From Daucus carota subsp. sativus (Eukaryota; Streptophyta; Magnoliopsida; Apiales; Apiaceae): a stretch of 64,000 bases of DNA. Numbering within the stretch: the first letter of the stretch is position 1; each line of letters opens with the position of its first letter. The DNA lies in assembly GCF_001625215.2 (NCBI RefSeq), contig NC_030384.2, forward strand, positions 29,934,527-29,998,526, given 5' to 3'. The notes under the pieces were generated by a model. That model saw nothing but the letters and a program-made list of their open reading frames with translations, was not told where the DNA came from and ran no database searches. Positions 1 through 12,047 of the stretch are shown here, piece by piece. The translations under genes and the position numbers were made by a program.

Positions 1-1
1 T

Positions 2-3000
2 AAACAGGATCAGCAGAGTAGAGAGCTATCGCAACGTCATGTATCAAAAAGAGCTAAAAAGCTCAAGCTGAAGGTGAGCGTTTATGTAAACTTTTATGCT
101 TTCCACTTCTCCTGTATGCTATTCTCAGCCATCGTAAGAGATGATAAAGTCAAAATGAATATATTCAGAATTGCTATAACTTCTTCCTCATCTTCAGCTA
201 CCCTTTGGTGGAGATTCTTATTGAATTTTTTTCACTTATGAAGCAGTGAATCATCTTAGGTTTGGCTTATTACTTGCCACTGCCAGAATAGAAACAAGAA
301 CGATTATTAAGCCTCCTGCTCTGACTTTCACTCTTAGAATTCAAATTTATCACATGTATCTAACATCAACATATATACTGTGGTAGTTCTATAACATCTC
401 ACGTCTTTGAAATGAGGTGTTTGCTAGATAACAGGTCCCAGTGTATGTCTTGACTTTATGGTTTTGGCAAATTCATCGTCTTTTGATTTGTGTGTCGTTG
501 AATGTTGACCAGATTGTTGTCTCTTTTAAAATATGCGTGTATATTATTTTCTTTTACTTTTTGTGAAACTACACTTAGCTTTTAACAAATAATCTTGTTA
601 TATGATCTTATGTTTTTTCAGGAACAAGAAGTAAAACTGAAGCCTGTTGTTGCATTCGATGCTGGTAAACTCATTCTTAAGCCATCTTTGCAAGTTTTGG
701 TTTTTTCATACTGTTTTTGTGCTACCAGCTCAGTACCGAGGATTAAACAGAGCTTATTGTTGGAATTAGAAGCTATAGTTTATAGTGCTGCATACCTGTA
801 TTTATTGGTGTTAGACTAGAGTAGAATTAGATGGTTACTTAAATGGACCAAGGTTATCTAATTAAAGACGAAAGGAAATATTTTTTAAAGATCCAATAGC
901 ACATATATCAATTTTCACACAAATTTGAAAGCTTGTAACTCTTCCTATGATGCTGCTAAGGTACAACAATGAAAAGTAATTAACAAAATATTCTTGTAAC
1001 TATGTGTTTTTTCTTTCCTTTCTGCAAGTAATATTTTTTTAATTGTTCCTATATCTGCTGGTTTGCTAGTTTAGTACTGAGTGCACTTACAGTATCTCAT
1101 GTGATGACTTCAAAATATTTCTACATGTAAGAACCTTGAAAAAGAAAGATGTTTAAGTGTCTGATTGTGAGCATCACAGCTGCTTATTTCTTTCACCATT
1201 CTGTTATATGACTTTACCTATATTTCCCATGTCCATTATATGCTGTCATTTCTCTCTTTCTCACTAAAGCAATCTAATTGTGTTTTTTGTACTTTCTGTG
1301 TTATTCTCTCAACTAGCTGAAATTAGGGAGCGGGATTGGTGCAATGTAGTTACATGCCATTCGGATACTGCACAGGCATATGTATGGAGACTTCAAAACT
1401 TTGTGATCGGAGAGCACATATTAACACCATGTCCTGAGAATCAAACCCCAGTAAAGGTAGTATTTTGTTCATCCAGTAAATGAGGTGCCTTACTCAGAAA
1501 TTTTTTGTAGATATATATTGTGTGTTTCGAGTCTTCTGACGTACTGCCACTGTTGATAGTGTTCTACATTAAGTGATCACTGTTTCCTAGAAGGTTAACA
1601 GTGTCTGAAGGTAGTGACACAAGGTCAGCCTTGTTGGTACTGGCTAATTAGGACTAATCTGATAAAGGTTATATAATTGAGAAGGAAACATTCCTGAGTC
1701 CTGATATTATTACAAATAACTACACAAGTGGGGTTTACTTATCTTGCGTTTCGTTGCTTTACTCTGTGTTCACTATTTGGAGCCTTGGCAAAGATTTGTA
1801 TTGTAATGCATATGATATGTCTTCTTCTGAAGATGCATCTGGTTTGCAATTTATAAATATCTTTTATCTTTTGGCAGGCTTGTGCTATTAGTGCATGCGG
1901 AAATTTTGCCGTTTTAGGTACAGCAGCTGGTTGGATTGAGCGTTTCAACCTTCAGTCAGGGATAAGCCGAGGTAGCTACCTGGACATGTTAGATGGAGGA
2001 AGTTCTGCTCACAGTGGAGAAGTTGTTGGAATAGCATGTGATTCAACTAACACTCTTATGATCAGTGCTGGACAAAATGGGGACATTAAGGTATATAAAA
2101 CTAATGATGTGATGCTCATGACACTTTCTAGCCTCAACTGTTTCTTTTGTAATTATATCTGTTTCCCGTTACATAGAAAAGCAATTAGTGAGGCCTTGCA
2201 TCCAACAAATGTCTTTACTGGACATACATCATAATGAGTTTCTGACCCGGCAACAAAGTGCAAGTAGCTTTGACATTTATGTTCCAGTAAATGACGGAAA
2301 CTTAAAAGGAGGCTTGCTTTTGACGTCTCACTGTAACCTGCAATGCGGAAATTTCCAGTCTTTTATCTTTTTCATGCACAATAATAGATACAACTATAAA
2401 GACTCTACAAGACTGAAGGCATCATATGAGTTAATTTTACTATTTTTCTTATAAATAAATTAAGAAGTCAATGCAAAACTTCTGCATCAACAATATTGGA
2501 CCCACAGTAACAATTATATATTAGTACCCCATTGTTTAGCCATTATGTAAGTTGCATACATGATGAATTATGCATATTTTCTTATCTTTATTTCTGCTTG
2601 TTATTATATGTTTTCCTTAAGTCATGGCTTGATTTGTGATCTCATAACCACCACCATGATGGTTCTATGACCACTTGCCACCTTTTGGTGGTATGGTTAT
2701 AGTATATTTCCTTTTATGTGTCCACTCTTTTATACTTCTTCACTCGGGGTGACCTACTCAGTGCCATTAAGTAAACGCCATATCTCGTGGTTTTGGTCAG
2801 GTTTGGAATTTTAAGTACCGTGATTTGAAATCCAGGTGGGAAATTGGCAGCTCTGTTGTCAAGATTGTTTACCACCGTTGTAACGGTAAATTTAGCATTC
2901 CTCTCTCTCCCTCTCCCCCCCTCCCTCCCTCCCTCCCTCCCTCTCTCTCCATTCCCTCTCTCTCCCCTCCCTTTTGCTTTCCTTTTTTTTTTTTTCCTCC

Positions 3001-5038
3001 CTCCCTCCCTCCCTCTCCTTCTCCTTCTGCCCTCTCTATTCCCTCTTTCTCCCCTCCCTTTCGCTTACCTTTTTTTTCCTCACTCGCTGATAATATATCC
3101 TACTTCTCTATTATAAAAAATACCAGGTCTTTTGGCCACTGCCACAGATGATCTAGTTATCCGTTTGTATGATGTCGTGGCACTTAGAATGGTTCGTAAG
3201 TTTGAAGGCCATGCAGATCGAATAACAGACATGTGTTTCAGTGAGGATGGAAAGTGGCTTTTGTCATCCAGCATGGATGGAACCCTTAGAATTTGGGATG
3301 TCATATTGGCAAGACAAATTGATGCTGTACAAGTCGATGTTTGTATTACTGCATTGTCGCTGTCACCCAATATGGATGTTTTGGCTACAGCTCATGTTGA
3401 TCAAAATGGTGTCTACTTGTGGTAAGTTTCAATATAATGTTACCATGTCTTTGGTATAAGTCAAGAAAAACAGAGGACAGACTTTTTTAATTAATCTGGG
3501 TGTTTATTATTAATTGTGCTTCGAGAGGATATGCCATAGTGTGCTCGTAGCTCCTTATTATCTGATGATATACATCTGGAGCAGCAATTTATCTGTGTCC
3601 TGTAAACTCCTTGTCTTCTCCTTAAAATGATTAAATTCTAATATACCAGCTGTAAATTTTCAGGATTAACCAGGCCATGTTTTCTGGAGATTCTGTTATG
3701 CATTCTTATGGCAGTGGAAAGGAGATTGTGAATGTCAAACTACCCTCTGTGTCTGCGTCTGAAGGGTCAGAAGATGCGACTTCCGACCATCCTTCTGGTA
3801 AGAACCTGCAGATTCAGGGTGTGTCTTGGGCCCCTCATTTGGATGCACAGATCCCAGACCTAGTAACACTTTCGCTATTGCCTAAAAGCCAGTGGCAAAG
3901 CCTTGTAAATCTGGACATTATAAAGGTTTGCCAATTTTCTCCTTCTGGTCTATTGAATTTTTCACGTTATTTGAAAACATAACCAAAGAATAGATTATGT
4001 TTTGTGCTCTGTTTTTTCCAGCCACTTGTGTTTTTCTCTTTTTTACCTCTTTCCTTCCTCAGGAGCGGAATAAACCAATTGATCCCCCAAAGAAACCTGA
4101 AAAGGCGCCTTTCTTTTTGCCCACAATTCCATCTCTCTCCAGAGAGATAGTATTCAAAAATAGTGACACTGGAGATGAACACAAGGGTTCACAAGCCGAT
4201 GAAACAAACAAAAGCAGGGTGTATCACGATTTACCAGCATCCGAGTTCTTGCAGCTTCTTCATTCCTCAGCAGAGATGAAAACTTGTAAGTTCTAGTTTT
4301 TTCTGTAGCTATTTACTATATCTTTCAAGTTTGAATTTTCAAACAGGTAGTCCCTTTTTTTAATATGGATGCCCATTATATTGTCTGTTTCCCTTTGTAC
4401 ATATGTTTTTCTTTTTAAATAAAATTGTACAGTCTGTTGATTACCGCGTAATTCTGCAGTTTCTACGTTTACTGATTATATCAAAGGGCTATCTTCTTCA
4501 ACATTGGATGTAGAACTTAGAATGCTCCAGATTATAGAAGGTGATGATGACGACGACGGCGACGACAAGCAAGAACCTACAAAGAAACCGGAGTTGCATT
4601 CCATTGAACTTCTGTTGGATTATTTCATTCACGAGCTCTCATGCAGAAACAATTTCGAATTCATTCAAGCTGTTATACGTTTATTTCTGAAGGTAACAAA
4701 AAGTTCTTCTGGACCATTAAATTTTAAAATCATTAAAACTTGCGGCACAACTCTAAAATCACTAAAAATAGCGGAGCTTTGATATTATGTAATCTGAAGC
4801 ATTTGATATTTTGATGTGGTTCCCTATTTGTTTTCTATTAATTCTTCTCTTAATAATAATGGTATAATACTTGATTATCTACTGGCAGATTCATGGGGAG
4901 TCGATTCGAAGGCAGTCAAATTTACAGGACAAGGCTAAAAAGCTTCTAGAACTTCAGTCAACAGTATGGCAATCAGTAGATAAGTTATTTCAGAGTGCTA
5001 GGTGCATGGTTACATTCCTAAGTAATTCACAATTCTGA
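2..5038 (+). CDS. UTP21: UTP21/WDR36-like U3 snoRNP WD40 protein (3' ten exons; 5' end outside window)
   Basis: This is a WD40-repeat subunit of the small-subunit processome (UTP-B complex), which acts in nucleolar 18S rRNA processing. Exons inferred from GT..AG sites and phase continuity are 2-73, 622-664, 1317-1456, 1878-2090, 2801-2885, 3127-3421, 3664-3925, 4063-4285, 4460-4692 and 4889-5038. Spliced, they give about 571 residues in one open frame ending in TGA at 5036-5038. Exons 3-6 carry WD40 blades, including a KFEGHADRITDMCFS stretch and a DGTLRIWDV blade. Exons 8-10 form the Utp21-specific C-terminal domain and end in FLSNSQF. Plant UTP21 is around 900 residues, so roughly the first third lies upstream of the window. 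Exon 9 has an acidic Asp run (DDDDDGDD). The tandem array begins inside exon 9, so the gene's own 3' end is part of repeat unit 1. Identification is by family recognition and the splicing is inferred; the gene looks functional. Confidence 0.93.
2895..3076. repeat. Polypyrimidine (CT/CCCT) low-complexity tract in UTP21 intron 5
   Basis: A long run of CCCT/CTCT units with T homopolymers fills most of the intron between exons 2801-2885 and 3127-3421. It produces spurious Pro/Ser/Leu-rich open frames. It doubles as an oversized polypyrimidine tract ahead of the acceptor at 3126. Confidence 0.9.
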
Positions 5039-5330
5039 ACGGTTTTGAGTTAGTTGCACTAGTGTTTGTTACACAGTTTTGTTTCCTTGCCTGTTTGTAT
5101 CAATTGTGGTATCAATAATATTTAAATTCCATTCTATTGTTAGTCTATCTAGTAGTTTTGATCGTCCAAGCTTTTCCCAGAAAGTTGATTTTGTCAGCAC
5201 TTGTAACCCCTGAATTTATCAAGTGAATGTAAGGTTTTTAAGTTTTACAGGGTTTAGTATCTGTCTGTCGGAGCAAAACTGTCCATTGCTACTAATAGAG
5301 AGAAAATATGTTGCATGGTGTTTTTACCAT

Positions 5331-5402
5331 AAAGATTCCCGGACTTGTATGTGTATGTGTTTTAGAAAAGATTCCCGGACTTGTATGTGTATGTGTATAA
5401 AC
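5331..5402. repeat. 36-bp direct duplication downstream of UTP21
   Basis: Two adjacent copies, at 5331 and 5367, share AAAGATTCCCGGACTTGTAT followed by GTGTATGTGT. Units 2-5 have a single copy, so this duplication is private to unit 1. Confidence 0.85.
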
Positions 5403-5424
5403 ATGTAAAGAGTGTGAATTATAA

Positions 5425-5628
5425 TGGGGTCGTTTGGGCAAATTTAAAAAAGTTGTTAGAGAAGTAGATTAGAAGTGGGAAGTAATAAAATGTGTGGAAA
5501 ATGAGCAGAGGTTTTAAGAGAAAATTAACATTCTTAATTTTTTAAAAATGTTTATACTTATTTATACAAACGGGTCAAGAAAAGTGGGAACTAGAACCTG
5601 CTTCTACTTCTGGTAAACAAACAAATGC
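5425..5628. mobile_element. hAT-like MITE remnant, carried in every full unit
   Basis: This stretch of about 200 bp begins GGGGTCGTTTGGGCAAA and ends near TGGTAAACAAACAAATGC. The ends are imperfectly inverted, of the CGTTTGG/CAAACA kind common in plant hAT-type MITEs. Copies lie near 9942-10146, 14358-14551, 20178-20371 and 25997-26207. Those in units 3 and 4 share a small deletion next to the right end. There is no coding capacity and I could not define a clear target duplication. Confidence 0.45.
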
Positions 5629-6796
5629 AATATAAAAAAAATATAACATATATATTTTAATAAATAAAATAATCATATAATTTAAAAGTGAGCAAGATAT
5701 ACACGAGCTTATCATTCACAGCCAATTTGTTATGTTTGGTCTGGGCACGGAGGTTAACAAATAGGTATAAAGTATTGGAAAAGCAAAATAAAAGCGCGTG
5801 AAGTGGTGAGATCCGTTAATTTTAAGATATAAAAAGGAGATTGTGGAGTAGAAGCGGCGAAAAATGAAGGAAAAATGATAAAACTCATCAACTATCATCA
5901 ATTATATTTGATAAATTTTGAAATGTAAACAATTAGATGGGATACCAAAAAAAATTGTAAAAAAATGGTTGGAACAGAGGGAGAGGGTGTAAAATGAGTT
6001 AGTACAACAATGACTCCAATTCTAAAGAAAAAAAAATTCTACAACGTACATTAGAAAATTTGGAGAAAAATACGGATCAACAATTTATATGATAAAATGA
6101 TTTTACATTATTAATAAACTAATGTCTAAAATAATTACAATTATATATATACACACACATTGATTAAAAAGTACGAATATGCAACAAGATAAATATATTT
6201 GAGTATGCAACATATGGACGCTGTTGATTTTAGAGTTATTCTACTGAACATTTCTTTTCGAAAGAACATATATTATATTTGATTGGATAAATGGATCCAG
6301 AATAAATGGAATGAAATTTGAATTTTATTATGAATAATATCCATAAAGTTATATTTAACAACGGTGAATATATACAAACATGAACACTTCTCGATTAAAA
6401 TCTAAATATTGGTGATAAACTTAAACTCTAAACATTTTTATTTTTATATAAAGAATATAAGTTAAAAATTTTATTAAATTTGTTCATCACTAAATTATGT
6501 CTTTAAGTGTAGTGTATATACATATAATTTTACAATATTTTATTTCTATTCCAAGTGAACTAGTGTTTTCATATATTTATAGGCTATTAAATATTTATTG
6601 TGGGTAATGTATATTTCGTATTTTACTACATGAAAAAGTTAGATGGAGCCATATTACATCGGTGATTTTACAGATTACATATGTATGACGAACATATATG
6701 TACACAGAATATATTTTATAACGTTCAACTTGCAAAACATATATAATCTCCGATATTTCTAAAATAATCCACTTTTTCATTGAATTTATCCACATT
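5629..6796. other. AT-rich intergenic DNA of unit 1, upstream of peptide gene 1
   Basis: I see no gene here. The open frames are short and AT-driven. The block is repeated in units 2-5 and, in diverged form, in unit 6 from about 28886. In units 3 and 4 a LINE sits inside it. Confidence 0.7.
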
Positions 6797-6850
6797 AATG
6801 CTCTAGATTATAGAAGGTGACGACGACGTCAAGCAAGAACGTACAAAGAA
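6797..6850 (+). other. Micro-fragment of UTP21 exon 9 upstream of peptide gene 1
   Basis: About 54 bp starting AATGCTCTAGATTATAGAAG resembles the part of UTP21 exon 9 near 4522-4585: Met-Leu-x-Ile-Ile-Glu-Gly, then the GAC run, then AAGCAAGAAC, with short internal gaps. It lies about 150 bp before the TATA box at 7001. It shares the G of GATTATAG with the true exon, whereas pseudo-exon copies in units 2-5 read CATTATAG. It therefore derives from the intact exon, not from the later pseudocopies. Confidence 0.8.
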
Positions 6851-7000
6851 TTTAACTATATACGTTTCACTATTTTAGTTGGATGAAATATTCATCTACA
6901 GATATGTTGTTTTGAATATATAACATCCTTATGTAAAAATCTCTTGAAATCTGAATATTATCACATTAAAATCATATCTCAGATGATAAGAATATATCTC

Positions 7001-7008
7001 TATATAAG
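7001..7008 (+). promoter_or_regulatory. TATA box of thionin-like gene 1
   Basis: TATATAAG lies 101 bp upstream of the ATG at 7102. The same box occurs at the same spacing in later units (for example 27987-27994, before the ATG at 28087). This places transcription start near 7030 and argues for the ATG at 7102 over any upstream start. Confidence 0.7.
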
Positions 7009-7101
7009 TCATGCATATTGAGCACAAATAATTCACATCTTACACCCACTCAAATAAAAATCATACTATTTTTAATATTTGATAGAAATAGAAAAACAAC
7101 A

Positions 7102-7535
7102 ATGATGAAATATATTATCATAAAACTTGTTATCTCGATGTTGGTGATTGACTCTACAATGATTAACATTGGAGCAGTGCTAACTCATAACAATGGTGGT
7201 CATGGTGAGAAGGTTTCACTTGGATGCATAGCATCGTGTGGTTTGTCATGTGCAAGGACGGGAGAGTTGTTGCCTGCATGTATGGCAGCATGCATACTAC
7301 TTAATTGTACTGATTCTCCTATAGCAGATCCTGATGGTGCCAAACAATGTAGCAGTGCTTGTGCTCAATCTGTTTGTGCTCGATATTCTGGTAATGCTTT
7401 ATTTCCTTACAAGTAAAATACATATACAAACACACATAAAATTACACTTACAAATTTTCATTTGTTGCAGATATAAATATTATGGGACGGTGTATTGCAA
7501 ATGAATGTGTCGACAAGTGCCTACATGCCTCATAA
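7102..7535 (+). CDS. Secreted cysteine-rich, thionin-like protein, copy 1
   Basis: This two-exon gene (7102-7390 and 7471-7535) encodes 117 residues. The donor G|GTAATG at 7391 and an acceptor after TTGTTGCAG keep the frame and add a Cys-containing tail. An unspliced reading would stop at LFPYK and lose that tail. Residues 1 to about 26 form a hydrophobic signal peptide with a tandem Met start. The mature part has twelve cysteines in four groups of three with C-x3/4-C-x3/4-C spacing; the fourth group is encoded by exon 2. The regular pattern resembles plant thionin-like or defence-type secreted peptides, but I do not recognise an exact family and the function is inferred. The frame is open upstream to about 7018 only through a TTG, so ATG 7102 is the start. 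Confidence 0.75.
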
Positions 7536-8949
7536 GTGTCATCAATGTTAAAATATTTTGAGGGAATTGATATTTCTTTCTTTGAAAAATTTCAAAGACA
7601 TTTGATTCAGTGATCAACTAAGTTTCATTTAAATAAAATTCGATGATTTTTGTCCTTATATTAGCAATAATATTGATTTCAATTTTTAATATCATAACTC
7701 ATATGTCATCTGGATTCACTGTTATTCTTTTAATAAGTCCAAAAGTGGTACAATTGATATCATATAAATGAATTTTTTTTAATAAACTGAACATAATTAT
7801 ATAACATGATTATCTCTTTACATATAAATGAATATATTATTAACTTACTGATATATTGATATTTATTCATTTTTAATTTAATGTATGGTGATAATTCTAC
7901 CTAAAATAAATTACGGCCAATAAATTAATTACATTTTTTTTCTTAATCTTGTAACTAATATTATTTTTGTAACAAGACCAATATATATACACTTAGGTAT
8001 GACAATATTTTTTCTATATTTCACTTTACACTCATACCAGCTTATAACCTGTGCGTTAGCGGTTAATAGTTGTTATTTTATCGTATCTACTTTAAATTTA
8101 ATTAATTTTATAAGTTGTTTTAGTTAAAAAGTTAATAACTATGTTGCTCGATGTTATTTTAGAAGACTGAGCTCTTTTAGTTAGAAAATATAAAAAAACA
8201 ATATATTTCAGTTAAAAAGAATAATTGGTTATATAAATAAGCCCGTATTTCGGCCCAAATACCTATGGACCGGCCAAACTTTCAATGTTTGGGCTTTAAT
8301 AGTATAATAACAACTTATAACCGTGTCATGCACAAGTGATTTACAACATTTGTTATTTTAACATACATTTTTCAAGTTAACCGATTTTATTGTGAATATT
8401 AAATTATGATAGAATTATTTATTTTTTATTAGATTTTTTAAATTTTTTTAAACATATTTGAATTGATATATTATTTTAGTTAAGTGTGCTAAATAATTTT
8501 TTTATTTAATAATTGAATAAATTCTTAATAGTTAAACTCATCAAACGACTAATTAAAAATTAGGATTAAAATATATGTTTTAATATAGATGTCTAAATAT
8601 ATTATAATTTAAGAAGATTTGTGATTCCAAATATCGTGCAATCAACCATCGACGGATCATACCAACTAAATTTTTTATGTTTTCATTTAATAGATAAAAA
8701 AAAATATTAGAACATCTTTTTATAAGGAGGCCCATAAAGTCAAATAACGACCGACCCCAAACTCCACCAACCAAACTTTTAATATTTCAATTTCAGTAGT
8801 ATAACAATATATATCATAGTGTAGATAGACAGTATAGGTTTATAATATTATTTTTGAAGCGGGGTCATTAAATTATCTAAGAATAATGTTAATTTTAGTT
8901 GAAAACTCTCATAAATTATTTATTAATAATTGTATATTATAATATTATA
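7536..8949. other. 3' flank of peptide gene 1 to the unit 1/2 junction
   Basis: AT-rich DNA with no supported gene. It holds A/T runs, short poly-T and repeated TTTAGTTAAAAAGTTAATAA-like stretches. It recurs in units 2-4 with over 95% identity by eye. Small indels around 8065-8075 and 8310 separate the unit lineages. Confidence 0.6.
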
Positions 8950-9591
8950 TCAAAGGGCTATCTTCTTCAACATTGGATGTAGAACTTAGAATGCTCCACA
9001 TTATAGAAGGTGATGATGACGAAACGACCACAAGCAAGAACCTACAAAGAAACCAGAGTTGCATTCCATTGAACTTCTGTTGGATTATTTCATTCACGAG
9101 CTCTCATGCAGAAACAATTTCGAATTCATTCAAGCTGTTATACGTTTATTTCTGAAGGTAACAAAAAGTTCTTCTGGACCATTAAATTTTAAAATCATTG
9201 AAACTTGCGGCACAACTCTAAAATCACTAAAAATAGCGGAGCTTTGATATTATAAGTTCTTCTGGACCATTAAATTTTAAAATCATTGAAACTTGCGGCA
9301 CAACTCTAAAATCACTAAAAATAGCGGAGCTTTGATATTATGTAATCTGAAGCATTTGATATTTTGATGTGGTTCCCTATTTGTTTTCTATTAATTCTTC
9401 TCTTAATAATAATGGTATAATACTTGATTATCTACTGGCAGATTCATGGGGAGTCGATTCGAAGGCAGTCAAATTTAGAGGACAAGGCTAAAAAGCTTCT
9501 AGAACTTCAGTCAACAGTATGGCAATCAGTAGATAAGTTATTTCAGAGTGCTAGGTGCATGGTTACATTCCTAAGTAATTCACAATTCTGA
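8950..9591 (+). pseudogene. UTP21: Truncated UTP21 3' copy (unit 2)
   Basis: It comprises the exon 9 remainder (8950-9157), its intron and an exon 10 copy (9442-9591). Exon 9 lacks its acceptor and first 21 bases. In the acidic run the sequence reads GACGAAACGACCACAAGC, which shifts the frame relative to the real exon. Exon 10 is intact, with one Gln-to-Glu change (TTACAG to TTAGAG). With no promoter, no 5' exons and a broken frame, it cannot make UTP21. Confidence 0.92.
9166..9341. repeat. 88-bp tandem duplication in the unit 2 UTP21 intron
   Basis: Two near-identical 88-bp copies begin AAGTTCTTCTGGACC at 9166 and 9254. The duplication is absent from units 1, 3, 4 and 5, so it arose privately in unit 2. 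Confidence 0.9.
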
Positions 9592-11298
9592 ACGGTTTTG
9601 AGTTAGTTGCACTAGTGTTTGTTACACAGTTTTGTTTCCTTGCCTGTTTGTATCAATTGTTGTATCAATAATATTTAAATTCCATTCTATTGTTAGTCTA
9701 TCTAGTAGTCTTGATCATCCAAGCTTTTCCAGAAAGTCAATTTTGTCAGCACTTGTAACCCCTGAAATTATCAAGTGAATGTAAGATTTTTAAGTTTTAC
9801 AGGGTTTAGTTTCTGCCTGTCGGAGCAAAACTGTCCATTGCTACTAATAGAGAGAAAAATATGTTGCATGGTGTTTTTACCATAAAGATTCCCGGACTTG
9901 TATGTGTATGTGTGCAAACATGTAAAGAGTGTGAATTATAATGGGGTCGTTTGGGCAAATTTAAAAAAGTTGCTAGAGAAGTAGATTAGAAGTGGGAAGT
10001 AATAAAATGTGTGGAAAATGAGCAGAGGTTTTAAGAGAAAACTAACATTCTCAACTTCTTAAAAATGTTTATACTTATTTATACAAACGGGTCAAGAAAA
10101 GTGGAAACTGGAACCTGCTTCTACTTCTGGTAAACAAACAAATGCAACATAAAAAAACTATAACATATATATTTTAATAAATAAAATAATCATATAATTT
10201 AAAAGTGAGCAAGATATACACGAGCTTATGATTCACAGCCAATTTGTTATGTTTGGTCTGGGCACGGAGGTTAACAAATAGGTATAAAGTATTGGAAAAG
10301 CAAAATAAAAGCGCGTGAAGTGGTGAGATCCGTTAATTTTAAGATATAAAAAGGAGATTGTGGAGTAGAAGTGGCGAAAAATGAAGGAAAAATGATAAAA
10401 CTCATCAACTATCATCAATTATATTTGATAAATTTTGAAATGTAAACAATTAGATGGGATACCAAAAAAAAATTGGAAAGAAATGGTTGGAACAGAGGGA
10501 GATGGAGTAAAATGAGTTAGTACAACAATGACTCCAATTCTGAAGAAAAAAATTCTACAACGTACATTAGAAAATTTGGAGAAAAATACAGATCAACAAT
10601 TTATATGATAAAATGATTTTACATTATTAATAAACAAATGTCTAAAATAATTACAATTATATACACACACATTGATTAAAAAGTACGAATATGCAACAAG
10701 ATAAATATATTTGAGTATGCAACATATGGACGCTGTTGATTTTAGAGTTATTCTACTGAACATTTCTTTTCCAAAGAACATATATTATATTTGATTGGAT
10801 AAATGGATCCAGAATAAATGGAATGAAATTTGAATTTTATTATGAATAATTATCCATAAAGTTATATTTAACAACGGTGAATATATACAAACATGAACAC
10901 TTCTCGATTAAAATCTAAATATTGGTGATAAACTTAAACTCTAAACATTTTTATTTTTATATAAAGAATATAAGTTAAAAATTTTATTAAAATTGTTCAT
11001 CACTAAATTATGTCTTTAAGTGTAGTGTATATACATATAATTTTACAATATTTTATTTCTATTCCAAGTGAACTAGTGTTTTCATATATTTATAGGCTAT
11101 TAAATATTTATTGTGGGTAATGTATATTTCGTATTTTACTACATGAAAAAGTTAGATGGAGCCATATTACATCGGTGATTTTAGAGATTACATATGTATG
11201 ACGAACATGTGTATATTTTATAACCTTCAACTTGCAAAACATATATAATCTCCGATATTTCTAAAATAATCCACTTTTTCATTGAATTTATCCACATT
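9592..11298. other. Intergenic DNA of unit 2
   Basis: AT-rich, no supported gene. It contains the hAT-like MITE (about 9942-10146) and the intact pre-insertion LINE target site. Short open frames here are copies of those in the other units and have no protein signature. Confidence 0.6.
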
Positions 11299-11352
11299 AA
11301 TGCTCTAGATTATAGAAGGTGACGACGACGTCAAGCAAGAACGTACAAAGAA
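11299..11352 (+). other. UTP21 exon 9 micro-fragment, unit 2
   Basis: Same element as at 6797, with matching sequence (GCTCTAGATTATAGAAGG core), about 150 bp upstream of the unit 2 TATA box. Confidence 0.8.
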
Positions 11353-11603
11353 TTTAACTATATACGTTTCACTATTTTAGTTGGATGAAATATTCATCTA
11401 CAGATATGTTGTTTTGAATATATAACATCCTTATGTAAAAATCTCTTGAAATCTGAATATTATCACATTAAAATCATATCTCAGATGATAAGAATATATC
11501 TCTATATAAGTCATGCATATTGAGCACAAATAATTCACATCTTACACCCACTCAAATAAAAATCATACTATTTTTAATATTTGATAGAAATAGAAAAACA
11601 ACA

Positions 11604-12047
11604 ATGATGAAATATATTATCATAAAACTTGTTATCTCGATGTTGGTGATTGACTCTACAATGATTAACATTGGAGCAGTGCTAACTCATAACAATGGTG
11701 GTCATGGTGAGAAGGTTTCACTTGGATGCATAGCATCGTGTGGTTTGTCATGTGCAAGGACGGGAGAGTTGTTGCCTGCATGTATGGCAGCATGCATACT
11801 AATTAATTGTACTGATTCTCCTATAGCAGATCCTGATGGTGCCAAACAATGTAGCAGTGCTTGTGCTCAATCTGTTTGTGCTCGATATTCTGGTAATGCT
11901 TTATTTCCTTACAAGTAAAATACATATACAAACACACACAAACACACATAAAATTACACTTACAAATTTTCATTTGTTGCAGATATAAATATTATGGGAC
12001 GGTGTATTGCAAATGAATGTGTCGACAAGTGCCTACATGCCTCATAA
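11604..12047 (+). CDS. Secreted cysteine-rich, thionin-like protein, copy 2
   Basis: Exons are 11604-11892 and 11983-12047, encoding 117 residues. The protein matches copy 1 except for one conservative Leu-to-Ile change before the sixth cysteine (ACTACTT versus ACTAATT). The signal peptide, twelve cysteines and splice sites are conserved. The intron is longer than in copy 1 through extra CACACAAACA units. TATATAAG lies about 100 bp upstream. It is probably expressed like copy 1, since the promoter region is nearly identical. The function is not recognised beyond thionin-like secreted peptide. Confidence 0.75.

Larger units (their letters stand above)
4481..8949. repeat. Tandem array unit 1 (founder-like unit, ~4.47 kb)
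   Basis: The unit runs from within the true UTP21 exon 9 (TCAAAGGGCT at 4481) through exon 10, the downstream DNA and the first thionin-like gene, to the next copy of the same motif at 8950. The two sides of the junction share ATTATATCAAAGGG (genic at about 4474, array at about 8943), which suggests microhomology-mediated duplication. Unit 1 contains the real UTP21 3' exons, and its exon 9 lacks the frame-breaking change seen in units 2-5. Confidence 0.9.

Noticed and set aside
2825..3151. Pro/Ser-rich open frames
   Set aside because: They read through the CT-rich tract of UTP21 intron 5 and overlap real exons in other frames.
7018..7101. Longer N-terminus for the peptide genes starting at 7018 and equivalents
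   Set aside because: The upstream start is TTG, only about 10 bp past the TATA box and before the likely transcription start. The signal peptide begins naturally at the ATG 7102.
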